Positions 1-6,304 of a stretch of 14,680 nucleotides of DNA are shown in pieces. Numbering within the stretch: the first letter of the stretch is position 1; each line of letters opens with the position of its first letter. Source of the DNA: Candidatus Pacearchaeota archaeon (GTDB taxonomy: Archaea > Nanoarchaeota > Nanoarchaeia > Pacearchaeales > GW2011-AR1); assembly GCA_023228245.1 (NCBI GenBank), contig JALOBN010000055.1:1-14680 (forward strand), read 5' to 3'. A program made the position numbers and the translations under genes. The notes under the pieces are model-generated. The model did not search any database and was not told where the DNA came from. It saw only the letters and a program-made list of their open reading frames with translations.

Positions 1-456
1 TGGCATCGCGTCAGGACACCTCGCCCAAAGATCTTCAGAAAAGGCAACCTGCTCATTGGATCGGAGAATTCCCAAAGAGTCTCAGACATCGTGGAGTACA
101 ATCTGGACCTGCCAGAGGACAGCGGCAAGTCGCCCGGTGGATATCTTGGCTCGGCCTTCATCCCAGCGCTCAGAGCCTGCCTGAGGGAACATGGCGGCCT
201 GAAAGATGAGCAGATGGAAGCGGTGATTATGATCGGCTACAAAGGTTGCCTATTCATTGTAGGTGAGGACTTTACCCTGTCCGAGATAGCCACTCCCTAT
301 GAGGCGATTGGCGCGGGTGCCAAGTATGCGCTTGGGTACCTATATGCAATGGAAAAGACTTGTCTCTCTCCTGAAAAGCTGATCGAGGGGGCGCTGGGGT
401 GTGCGGAGTATTGGTGCGCAGGAGTACGTGGACCGTTTAATATTTTGGAGATGTGA
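1..456 (+). CDS. HslV/20S proteasome-like Ntn-hydrolase, 5' truncated
   Basis: The reading frame is open from base 1 with no start codon that fits, so the gene begins upstream of the window. The GTG at 91 is an internal codon, because residues upstream of it (…PKIFRKGNLLIGSENSQRVSDI) already match the family pattern. The visible part resembles the C-terminal three quarters of small virus-encoded HslV-like peptidases. It has a strand reading LLIG, a linker of the type FIPALRACL, the strand pair CLFIVGEDF, the Gly-rich helix start AIGAGAKYALGYLYAMEK, and the end ALGCAEYWCAGVRGPFNILEM. In the family the N-terminal Thr/Ser is the nucleophile; it lies outside the window, so activity cannot be judged. 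The role may be processing of viral or host proteins. No unfoldase gene is visible nearby. The family call rests on recalled pattern similarity. Confidence 0.72.
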   Translation, partial: WHRVRTPRPKIFRKGNLLIGSENSQRVSDIVEYNLDLPEDSGKSPGGYLGSAFIPALRACLREHGGLKDEQMEAVIMIGYKGCLFIVGEDFTLSEIATPYEAIGAGAKYALGYLYAMEKTCLSPEKLIEGALGCAEYWCAGVRGPFNILEM

Positions 457-459
457 AAT

Positions 460-555
460 ATGGAAATGCTATATGTCATCTATGGAATCTTTTATGGATT
501 GCTTCTATTGCTTGTGATTTATGAGCAGTTGGCGGGAGATGAGTTTGTTTGGTGA
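460..555 (+). CDS. Tiny single-span membrane protein (31 aa)
   Basis: The ATG at 460 lies three bases after the upstream stop (454-456), and GGAG at 447-450 gives an SD nine bases away. The 31-residue product is almost entirely one hydrophobic helix (MLYVIYGIFYGLLLLLVIY) followed by a short acidic tail (EQLAGDEFVW). This matches the tiny membrane peptides common in viral accessory operons. It is probably co-transcribed with the HslV-like gene. No function can be assigned. The main doubt is that such a short ORF could be open by chance. Confidence 0.45.
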   Translation: MEMLYVIYGIFYGLLLLLVIYEQLAGDEFVW

Positions 556-562
556 CGAAGAC

Positions 563-643
563 ATGACCTATGCAATCAAGATCTACAACCACAAAGGCAA
601 CGACTTCAACTCAGGCGCTTTGGGGTCTGGGGAAAACATTTGA
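563..643 (+). CDS. Short hypothetical ORF, possibly a frameshifted gene
   Basis: The ATG at 563 is preceded by GGTGA at 551-555 with seven bases between. An in-frame ATG at 539 is possible but badly spaced. The ORF encodes 26 residues beginning MTYAIKIYNHKGNDF. If the frame is shifted near 628-634, reading continues to a stop at 669-671 with a protein-like tail, ALWGLGKTFDQSGLDQWA. That tail resembles the IWDCGKTWQSAIG segment of the small protein at 5769-5927. The original gene may therefore have been a HicB-like protein of about 36 residues that suffered a one-base change, or the base may be a sequencing error. Confidence 0.3.
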   Translation: MTYAIKIYNHKGNDFNSGALGSGENI

Positions 644-691
644 TCAAAGCGGGTTGGATCAATGGGCCTAATACATCAACATCTTTGATTC

Positions 692-697
692 TTTTTT
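692..697 (+). terminator. Candidate T-tract terminator of the HslV-like operon
   Basis: A run of six T residues (context GATTCTTTTTTGGG) follows the last short ORF and precedes the next promoter-like sequence by about 40 bp. Archaeal termination often needs only a T-rich tract, so this is a reasonable end point for the first transcript. No strong hairpin precedes it. Confidence 0.35.
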
Positions 698-734
698 GGG
701 AGATGGGAGGGGCGAAGCGTTTGTGGAGGGGAAG

Positions 735-742
735 ATTAAAAT
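735..742 (+). promoter_or_regulatory. Candidate TATA box of the replication operon
   Basis: ATTAAAAT is centred about 28 bp upstream of the ATG at 767. That is the usual archaeal TATA-to-start distance, and no SD precedes that ATG, so a leaderless transcript beginning at or next to the start codon is likely. A second AT-rich stretch at 751-763 is too close to the ATG to serve the same gene. Confidence 0.4.
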
Positions 743-766
743 AGGTTGACTTAGTAATAATTACGC

Positions 767-907
767 ATGGCCGTCAAAAAACTATTATTGGCGTTCTCGG
801 ATAGCGATTTCAACGCTATGAAAGAACGGAAAGGTGCGCGCACCTGGGAAGAGTTCGTTTTGGAAGCGGTTTTGAAAATGGAGAAAAGCCCTTTGGCGAG
901 GGCTTAA
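767..907 (+). CDS. Small ribbon-helix-helix-like DNA-binding protein
   Basis: This 46-residue protein begins MAVKKLLLAFSDSDFNAM, then KERKGARTWEEFVLEAVLKM. A basic N-terminal strand, a helix starting at a SDxDF cap, a KG turn and a second helix opening TWEEF are typical of short ribbon-helix-helix proteins, which bind operators as dimers. The ATG was chosen because nothing upstream is open. It lacks an SD but lies about 28 bp after a TATA-like box, so it is probably the leaderless first gene of the operon that continues through TcmP and the primase. Autoregulation of that operon is a natural guess. The short length makes the family call moderate only. Confidence 0.55.
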   Translation: MAVKKLLLAFSDSDFNAMKERKGARTWEEFVLEAVLKMEKSPLARA

Positions 908-919
908 GGAGAGATTCAG

Positions 920-1186
920 ATGCTAGAGAATAATGATAAGCCTAATGGTATATATGCGTTTTCATTGCCTGATGGGCTGCCTGCCAGATTCACATGCTGT
1001 ATTTGCGGCGGTCCCGCTATCAGTGAGATTGAAATCTACGATGAGATAGTATGCGATTGCTGTTATTCCAAAACTGATCATATAAGAGAGGAAGCGGATA
1101 ACCAGCATTGCTGTGATAAAATGTGTTCTCATCTGACAGATTTTACATTTGAATGCAATGGACAATGCACGAGGTGCATTGTATGA
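920..1186 (+). CDS. Cysteine-rich (12 Cys) putative metal-binding protein
   Basis: An 88-residue protein with AAGGAG at 906-911 as SD, nine bases before the ATG. It has twelve cysteines. An N-terminal ribbon is suggested by FTCCICGG and VCDCCYS, spaced like paired CxxC knuckles, and a C-terminal cluster comprises HCCDKMC and ECNGQCTRC. Zinc is the default ligand, but the density would also allow an Fe-S cluster, which matters because a radical SAM domain is encoded two genes downstream. Its stop overlaps the preferred TcmP start as ATGA (1183-1186), so translation of the two is probably coupled. I do not recognise a named family. Confidence 0.65.
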   Translation: MLENNDKPNGIYAFSLPDGLPARFTCCICGGPAISEIEIYDEIVCDCCYSKTDHIREEADNQHCCDKMCSHLTDFTFECNGQCTRCIV

Positions 1187-2058
1187 GAGATATCCAAGGC
1201 CAGGGACCACAAACCACCGAAAAACAATATGCTTTGGAGAAGGTTTTAGGGCAATGGTTGGGAATAATTAACCGTATCAAAATTAAGGCGCAGGACCCGA
1301 CCAGTAAATACAGCGCGTCACTGCGAGAAATAGCGCTTAGAGACGTTCTTTATGTAGACATGAATGCTGGAAGCGGCTGGAACGAAAAGGCAAATTGCAT
1401 AGGGTCGCCACTGTTATTCTTACAGGAAGCGAATGAGTACGATTTCGGACTAGATATAAATTTCATCGAGAAGAAAGCAGACCGGGCAACAGAACTTTAT
1501 CGCAGGCTTCGCGAAGAATGCCCATATGAAAAACTACTTCCAATGTGTAGCATAAGGACCGGAGACAACCACGAGATCCTGCCAACCATAATAGATCTTG
1601 GTTTGAGATATGGGCTTGTTTACTGTGATCCGGATGGGCCGGAAAACCTGCAATTCGAGGAATTGGCGAAGATTAGCAGAACCCCAAATTTTAGATTCGT
1701 GGATATACTGATAAGAATATCTGGAACTGCATACAAGAGAGTCAAAAATGGTTTAAATGGCCTCGGAGAAAAGAAAGACCAAAAGCATCTGATAGGGAAA
1801 TATCCAAACCTAAAGGTTGCTCTACAACCTATCAAAAAGACCAAATGGTTTATCAGAGAGATCCGAGATCCAGACCCAGCACAATGGACCTTCTTATTTG
1901 GCACGAATTGGCCGGATTACAAAGCAATGGGCAACGAAGGATTCTATGATATAACATCGTCTCGGGGAACGGCCACGTTTAATCGGGTGGCATTCACGGT
2001 TCCAGAACTTAACGACTTCGGGAAGTCAAAGAAGGCCACCACATGCGATTCGACGTAA
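1183..2058 (+). CDS. tcmP: TcmP-like three-Cys-motif partner protein
   Basis: The start at 1183 is preferred over in-frame ATGs at 1153 and 1165: GAGGTG at 1171-1176 is correctly spaced and the ATGA overlap couples it to the upstream gene. The product is 291 residues. A Rossmann-type opening strand and glycine loop (YVDMNAGSG, residues 57-65) is followed by GSPLLFLQ, an acidic strand end (INFIEKKADRA) and a DPP-like loop (YCDPDGP, 147-153). This order fits TcmP, a family found beside proteins with a CxxxCxxC motif and looking like a class I methyltransferase fold. Its biochemical role is not established to my knowledge. Here the expected partner is fused to the replicase and overlaps this gene by 16 bp, which supports joint function. 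The C-terminal half is basic and consistent with nucleic-acid contact. Confidence 0.72.
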   Translation: MRDIQGQGPQTTEKQYALEKVLGQWLGIINRIKIKAQDPTSKYSASLREIALRDVLYVDMNAGSGWNEKANCIGSPLLFLQEANEYDFGLDINFIEKKADRATELYRRLREECPYEKLLPMCSIRTGDNHEILPTIIDLGLRYGLVYCDPDGPENLQFEELAKISRTPNFRFVDILIRISGTAYKRVKNGLNGLGEKKDQKHLIGKYPNLKVALQPIKKTKWFIREIRDPDPAQWTFLFGTNWPDYKAMGNEGFYDITSSRGTATFNRVAFTVPELNDFGKSKKATTCDST

Positions 2059-5000
2059 TATATGAACCACGGGGCCCTGCCAAAGAGTATTCCGCGTGGG
2101 CTTGCAATATCGTGAAAAGCGGCCAACGGGGGGAAGGTCCCAAGAGCTGTTCGCATGGCTGTCTCTATTGCTATAATCCGCCAGGAACGCAAGAGGGGCC
2201 GGTCCTGAAGGATAATGTTCTGGAAAGGCTGAAGACCGATCTGAAGAAGCTAAAAGGCATCATAAAGCCAAATGAAAGGGTAGAATTTACATTTGTTGGG
2301 GATCTTTATGATCCCACCCTTCCCGATTATGTAGCTGTGAATTGCCTGAGAGCGTGCAAAGAAGCTGGAATTCCCTTCCAGGTGTTGACCAAGAACGGGA
2401 AGAACGCACGCGCGGATTTTGGCCTTTATGGACCGGATGACCTATTCGGCGTGACGCTGACCTGCGACAACGATTTCGATTCTCTGAAGTGGGAGCCGGG
2501 CGCGTCTCTGTGGTCAGATCGCATAGAGGCATTGCGAGAAGCACATGTGCGCGGCATAAAGACTTGGGTGAGCTTTGAGCCGGTGGTAGACCCGAAGCAG
2601 ACTCTTTGTCTTATCGAATTGGTGGCACCGTTCGCCGATAAGATCAAAGTCGGAAAGATGAATAGCAAGAATAATCAGCCGTGGCATTCGGACGAGATCA
2701 AGAAAATAAGTCAGGAGACGGATTGGGCGGCATTTGCCGAAGATGCTGTCAAGTTATTGAAATCGCTTGGCAAAGAATTTTATATAAAAGATGATTTGAG
2801 AAAATTTATTGTCGACGAATATAAATCATCGACATCCACTAGACAAGAACTAAGACGAGCGGCGCTCGATTATGCGAAACGCGGCTGGAAAGTGGTCCCA
2901 CTTTACAATAATCTCTCGGATAGATCGTGTGGCTGTGGTAATGCCGATTGCAATGGAAATTCGCGTGGCAAGCACCCGAGGCTCAAAGAATGGCAAAACA
3001 AAGCATCTGATGATCCCAAAAAAATAGAATATTGGTGGGGGATGTGGCCGCAATCAAACGTGGGGGTAATGTGTGGGCAAGACACCGGATTCATGGTTGT
3101 GGATGTCGATCCGGGGTCGGAAGAAAGCTTAAAGGGCCGGGAATGGCCTAAGACTCATAAGGTAAAAACAGGACGCGGCTATCACTATCATTTTAAATGG
3201 CCGAAGTTGGATTTTGAACTCAAGAACAATGCTGGCATCCTTCCCGGGGTTGACATCAAGGTCGGACGCGGCCAGGCGGTGATGCCGCCGAGCACGCATT
3301 ACAATGGCGGGAAATACGAGTGGGAAGTGTCACCGGAAGAATGTGAATTGGCGGAAGCGCCCGCGTGGTTTGTGGAAATCCTAAAGGAAAAATATGCTCC
3401 TAAGAAAAGGCTGGAAGAGAATATCACGAAGCTCGATAAATCCAAAAAAAGCGCGATTAATGATCGTTATTGGCAGAAGGCATTGGAAGAAGAGACCGGC
3501 GCGGTGGCGATGGCCAACGAAGGCGAACGAAATAATCAGCTAAACACGAGCGCGTTTAAACTGGCAGGAATCGTAGCCTCCGGCAATTTAGATGAATGGG
3601 ATGTCAGAAAGCAACTGGAAAGAGCCGCGAGACGGGCCGGTCTCAATGAAACCGAAATCGAGAAAACATTAAACAGCGCGCTTGGCGCGGGAAAGGCGCA
3701 CCCGAGAGATGACCCAAAGCCAGCGATTGAAGCCGAAACAAGACATGAACCGAAGATTAGCAATCCCGTTGTGGACGACGCCGAGACCAACCCATGCATC
3801 ACGATGGGATCGAATCTCATCATAAATATAGAAGAAACCTTGGAAGCACTCAGGATTTTCAATAATCCGGTTACGATCTTTCAACGAGCAGGCGAATTGG
3901 TTCGGGTAAAGTCGATCGCCGAGGATCAATTCAAGATCGAGGAGATAAGCGATTACGCCCTACGAAATGAGATGGGACGAGCCGCAACCTTTGAGAAATT
4001 CGCCGGACCCAAGGCCGGATATATCGAATGCACGCCGTCAATGGATTTGGCACGAAGCATTCTCGCGCTCGGTGAATGGGATTTTCCAAGGATAACCGGC
4101 CTGACAAATGCGCCAGCCGTGCGGGCAGATGGCAGTCTTTTGATAGAACCAGGATATGACAAGGCGACGGGCCTGTATTACGTTCCTGATCAATCGTTGG
4201 AAGTTCCTGAGATCAAGTTGTCAAAAGAGGATGCCGAAGTCGCTGCAAAGCATATTCTCGATGAAGTGTTACATGATTTTCCGTTCATCGACGACGCGTC
4301 GAGGGCAAACATGCTAGCAGGATTTCTGACTCCGATCATTCGGCCCATGATTCGGGGGTGCGTGCCCATATTGCTTGTCGATAAGCCGAGCCCCGGAACT
4401 GGTGCTTCAAAGCTTCTTGATCTGATTTCATTGGTAGCCACCGGGCGAGAAATGGCCGCACTTACTCCACCAAACGACGAAGATGAATGGAGAAAATTAA
4501 TAACGGGAGTGATGAGAGACGGGTCTCCAATAACGTGTTGGGATAACATAGCAGCCGATTTAGAAGCTGCGACATTGGCCCGCGCCTTGAGTTCATCGAT
4601 TTGGAAAGACAGGACATTGGGCAAGCCGGATGCAACTGAATATCCGCAAAGAACCTGTTGGTATGCGACGGGAAATAATCTCACTCTTGCGGGAGATATC
4701 CCCAGGCGCGGATTTCTCTCTCAACTCGACGCAAAGATGGCCCGCCCCTGGGAACGAAAGGCCGCCGCATTCAGGCATTCCGACATTAATAAATGGGTCC
4801 GAGAAAACAGGGGCAGGTTGCTAGCGGATCTTCTAACAATGGCCGCGTCATGGGTGATGGCCGGAAGACCGAGGGGGCCCGAAAAAATCATAGGCGGCTT
4901 CGATGAATGGGTTGAAATTACGGGCGGGATTTTGAATTACGCGGAAGTGCCGGATTTCTTAGGCAATCTCGAAAAGTTGTATGAAGAGGTAGATGTTGGA

Positions 5001-5309
5001 AATGACGAATGGGCCGATTTCTTGCAGGCATGGAAAGAACTTCACGACAAGAAATTGAAGAGCACGGCGGAAATTCTAGAAGACATGCGAAACCCCTACT
5101 GCTCATTGAGCAAATGCATCCCGACAGAAATCTCTAAAAAGATCGAATACAAAGGACCGGGCGATGCCAAGAAGGTCGGAATTATTTTAAGAAAAAAATT
5201 AAATGTCAGATACAAAAATAATTTGATGCTGGCCCAAGAAATAGACAAACATAACAAAATCAAGCTCTGGATAGTCAAAGAAGCAAAAGATAATGCGATC
5301 GCGACTTAA
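2043..5309 (+). CDS. Radical SAM / prim-pol / helicase-type ATPase fusion replicase
   Basis: One uninterrupted 1088-residue ORF with three regions. Residues 1-260 are a radical SAM domain like spore-photoproduct-lyase proteins: EYSAWACNI, the 4Fe-4S motif C36-x3-C40-x2-C43 (CSHGCLYCYNP), FVGDLYDP, and WVSFEPVVDP. Residues about 268-455 are an archaeo-eukaryotic primase/polymerase domain: RGWKVVPL, a Cys cluster before GKHPR, the metal pair D354/D356 (VVDVDPG), GRGYHYH at 377-383, and DIKVGRG from 404. Residues about 480-560 resemble a primase C-terminal helical domain. Residues about 740-960 form a helicase-type ATPase: a Walker A-like PSPGTGAS (782-789) lacking the lysine, CWDN with D834, the sensor-like TGNN (877-879) and Arg finger RR (888-889). 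It probably primes and unwinds viral DNA. The radical SAM fusion is unusual. The start overlaps tcmP by 16 bp, with a weak GAAGG SD. Confidence 0.82.
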   Translation: MRFDVIYEPRGPAKEYSAWACNIVKSGQRGEGPKSCSHGCLYCYNPPGTQEGPVLKDNVLERLKTDLKKLKGIIKPNERVEFTFVGDLYDPTLPDYVAVNCLRACKEAGIPFQVLTKNGKNARADFGLYGPDDLFGVTLTCDNDFDSLKWEPGASLWSDRIEALREAHVRGIKTWVSFEPVVDPKQTLCLIELVAPFADKIKVGKMNSKNNQPWHSDEIKKISQETDWAAFAEDAVKLLKSLGKEFYIKDDLRKFIVDEYKSSTSTRQELRRAALDYAKRGWKVVPLYNNLSDRSCGCGNADCNGNSRGKHPRLKEWQNKASDDPKKIEYWWGMWPQSNVGVMCGQDTGFMVVDVDPGSEESLKGREWPKTHKVKTGRGYHYHFKWPKLDFELKNNAGILPGVDIKVGRGQAVMPPSTHYNGGKYEWEVSPEECELAEAPAWFVEILKEKYAPKKRLEENITKLDKSKKSAINDRYWQKALEEETGAVAMANEGERNNQLNTSAFKLAGIVASGNLDEWDVRKQLERAARRAGLNETEIEKTLNSALGAGKAHPRDDPKPAIEAETRHEPKISNPVVDDAETNPCITMGSNLIINIEETLEALRIFNNPVTIFQRAGELVRVKSIAEDQFKIEEISDYALRNEMGRAATFEKFAGPKAGYIECTPSMDLARSILALGEWDFPRITGLTNAPAVRADGSLLIEPGYDKATGLYYVPDQSLEVPEIKLSKEDAEVAAKHILDEVLHDFPFIDDASRANMLAGFLTPIIRPMIRGCVPILLVDKPSPGTGASKLLDLISLVATGREMAALTPPNDEDEWRKLITGVMRDGSPITCWDNIAADLEAATLARALSSSIWKDRTLGKPDATEYPQRTCWYATGNNLTLAGDIPRRGFLSQLDAKMARPWERKAAAFRHSDINKWVRENRGRLLADLLTMAASWVMAGRPRGPEKIIGGFDEWVEITGGILNYAEVPDFLGNLEKLYEEVDVGNDEWADFLQAWKELHDKKLKSTAEILEDMRNPYCSLSKCIPTEISKKIEYKGPGDAKKVGIILRKKLNVRYKNNLMLAQEIDKHNKIKLWIVKEAKDNAIAT

Positions 5310-5420
5310 CTACCCGCGAAATGCGGGCAGTGCGCGGATAGATTTTGACCGTACTACCCGCGAAAAAAACGGCGTGCTGATACATATTGCGGGATGTGCG
5401 GGTAGTATATCTTCAACCCT

Positions 5421-5448
5421 TATGCGTATCTATTATAAAATACGCATA
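5421..5448. repeat. 9-bp inverted repeat with AT-rich spacer
   Basis: TATGCGTAT at 5421-5429 is the exact reverse complement of ATACGCATA at 5440-5448, separated by the ten bases CTATTATAAA. As DNA it could be a cruciform or an easily melted element within the candidate origin; as RNA it would form a hairpin. Confidence 0.7.
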
Positions 5449-5524
5449 CATGGGAGGGAGGCGCAGAAACCCCGCAACACCCCGCAAATTGGGATGAAAT
5501 CGCAAACCGTGGGCCATATTTTGC

Positions 5525-5546
5525 TTGCGGGTAGTACTACCCGCAA
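5525..5546. repeat. Perfect 22-bp palindrome, putative operator
   Basis: The half-site TTGCGGGTAGT at 5525-5535 is followed without spacer by its exact reverse complement ACTACCCGCAA. It ends about 35 bp upstream of the TATA box for the AbrB-like gene, a position suiting an activator or autoregulator. The half-site is the same 9-mer iterated in the upstream segment, so one dimeric protein probably reads all copies. Confidence 0.8.
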
Positions 5547-5581
5547 AGAGCATGGGACTCAAAGAGACCTGAATCAAAATC

Positions 5582-5589
5582 TATATATA
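5582..5589 (+). promoter_or_regulatory. TATA box of the small-gene operon
   Basis: TATATATA, preceded by an A-rich stretch (TCAAAATC) in the BRE position, is centred about 28 bp upstream of the ATG at 5614. No SD precedes that ATG, so transcription probably starts at or within three bases of it and the first gene is read from a leaderless mRNA. This is the strongest promoter-like sequence in the window. Confidence 0.65.
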
Positions 5590-5613
5590 GAGCAACACAC
5601 CCATCTATCTCCC

Positions 5614-5772
5614 ATGAATCCAACAACCAGAAAACTGGTTGCCCAAGGTGGCCAACGAGTATTCACTGTGGCTTTGCCCAAAGAATGGTTGGCAAAGCAT
5701 GGACTAGGAAAGGGAGATCAAGTGAGGATTACAGAGCAGGGAGATGCCCTACTCATAGAGGTGAGCAAATGA
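5614..5772 (+). CDS. AbrB/SpoVT-like transcription regulator
   Basis: A 52-residue protein. The core GGQRVFTVALPKEWLAKHGLGKGDQVRITEQGDALLIEV is the swapped-hairpin AbrB/SpoVT arrangement: a strand, the PKEW helix start, GxxKGDxV, and a closing strand. Such proteins bind DNA as dimers, and in archaea often act as regulators or antitoxins. The start was chosen at 5614 because the TATA box sits 25-32 bp upstream. The same frame is open further upstream, but that part crosses the repeat region and has no protein-like character. As first gene of the small-gene operon, directly downstream of a 22-bp palindrome, it is a candidate autoregulator. It overlaps the next gene as ATGA. Confidence 0.78.
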   Translation: MNPTTRKLVAQGGQRVFTVALPKEWLAKHGLGKGDQVRITEQGDALLIEVSK

Positions 5773-5927
5773 AGATCGAAATTCGCAAGCGATCTGATGA
5801 CTATCATGCTCAATTGGCCGGTCATCCCGAAATATGGGACTGCGGCAAGACATGGCAGTCAGCGATAGGGAATTTGATTATGACGCATAAAGAGCAGTTT
5901 GGAATAGAGATTGAGGTAGAACCATGA
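5769..5927 (+). CDS. HicB-like small protein
   Basis: The start at 5769 overlaps the AbrB stop as ATGA and has GAGGTGA at 5758-5764. The 52-residue product reads as a short HicB-type unit: a first strand (MKIEIRKR), a second strand around DYHAQLAGHPEIW, the turn DCGKTWQSAIGNL leading into a helix, and a final strand IEIEVEP. HicB proteins have this partial RNase H-like fold and often act as antitoxins. No HicA toxin is recognisable here, so a stand-alone regulatory or modification-evasion role is as likely. The degenerate ORF near 563-671 has a similar GKT-type segment. Confidence 0.5.
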   Translation: MKIEIRKRSDDYHAQLAGHPEIWDCGKTWQSAIGNLIMTHKEQFGIEIEVEP

Positions 5928-6157
5928 AAATCTATAACCAATCCTGGCAGGACATCGATCGCACCCACTGGCCCAAGCAGGGCGAAATCTTTGTCTGCTT
6001 GGACCCGCAGAAGTGGCTAGGAGAAGCAACCTGGCAAGTGGCCGAGTTCTGGCAGCAGGACGAATATGGAACGATGGGCTTAGACCATTGTGATATCATT
6101 GGCAGGGGGTTGTTCTGGAAGAGGGAAGATGCGATTAGGTTTGCGGAGGCGATCTAA
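5924..6157 (+). CDS. Tryptophan-rich hypothetical protein
   Basis: This gene overlaps its upstream neighbour as ATGA at 5924 and has GAGGT at 5913-5917. The 77 residues are unusually rich in tryptophan and glutamine (SWQDIDRTHWP, QKWLGEATWQVAEFWQQDE), with a predicted mixed alpha/beta make-up and no signal or membrane segment. The middle (GEIFVCLDP, WQVAEFW) suggests a small beta-sheet domain. I do not recognise a family. The operon position and clean translation signals argue that it is a genuine gene. Confidence 0.6.
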   Translation: MKIYNQSWQDIDRTHWPKQGEIFVCLDPQKWLGEATWQVAEFWQQDEYGTMGLDHCDIIGRGLFWKREDAIRFAEAI

Positions 6158-6304
6158 ATGGCAAAAATAGGAATCTCAATCTGTCCTTTGATGACCAGGG
6201 ACCCGGAAAATCCGGTCTTCTGTCGAAAGGATTGTGCGGTGTTTTGCGAACATTCGTGTCCATCAGAAGAACATGACGGCTATTGTGGGATGATGCCAGA
6301 ATGA
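6158..6304 (+). CDS. Small Cys-rich protein (48 aa)
   Basis: The ATG follows the upstream stop immediately and has a strong GGAGGCGAT SD at 6145-6153. The product has six cysteines: C9, then C22, C26, C30 and C34 in FCRKDCAVFCEHSC, and C43. The regular C-x3-C-x3-C-x3-C spacing places metal ligands on one face of a helix-like stretch. Similar very small proteins beginning with a CP motif and containing CREDC-like segments occur in many virus accessory operons without known function. Zinc binding is likely but unproven. Confidence 0.55.
   Translation: MAKIGISICPLMTRDPENPVFCRKDCAVFCEHSCPSEEHDGYCGMMPE

Larger units (their letters stand above)
5309..5546. other. Candidate replication origin with iterated CCCGC motifs
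   Basis: This gene-free segment directly follows the replicase gene. The 9-mer ACTACCCGC occurs five times: on the + strand at 5309, 5353 and 5536, and inverted at 5398-5406 and 5527-5535. Four further CCCGC/GCGGG cores lie at 5323, 5389, 5471 and 5481, the last two as direct CCCGCAA copies ten bases apart. The first three full copies are spaced 44 and 45 bp. A 9-bp inverted repeat with an AT-rich centre sits between the groups. Iterons plus an AT-rich element beside a replicase gene are the usual look of a replication origin; a complex operator region is the main alternative. The GGGAGGGAGG stretch at 5452-5461 belongs to the same segment. Confidence 0.5.

Noticed and set aside
1153..1182. 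Upstream start codons for TcmP at 1153 and 1165
   Set aside because: Neither has an SD. The ATG at 1183 has GAGGTG at the right distance and overlaps the upstream stop as ATGA.
4190..4684. 164-codon minus-strand ORF opposite the helicase region
   Set aside because: Lies wholly antisense to a conserved ATPase domain. Its length follows from codon bias of the + strand gene.
5293..5613. Open frame upstream of the AbrB-like gene, in frame with it
   Set aside because: It crosses the repeat array, the palindrome and the TATA box, has no protein-like features, and the promoter-to-ATG distance points to 5614 as start.
5769..5927. A complete HicAB toxin-antitoxin pair
   Set aside because: Only a HicB-like half is visible. 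No neighbouring gene has the short HicA dsRBD-like pattern with its conserved His.
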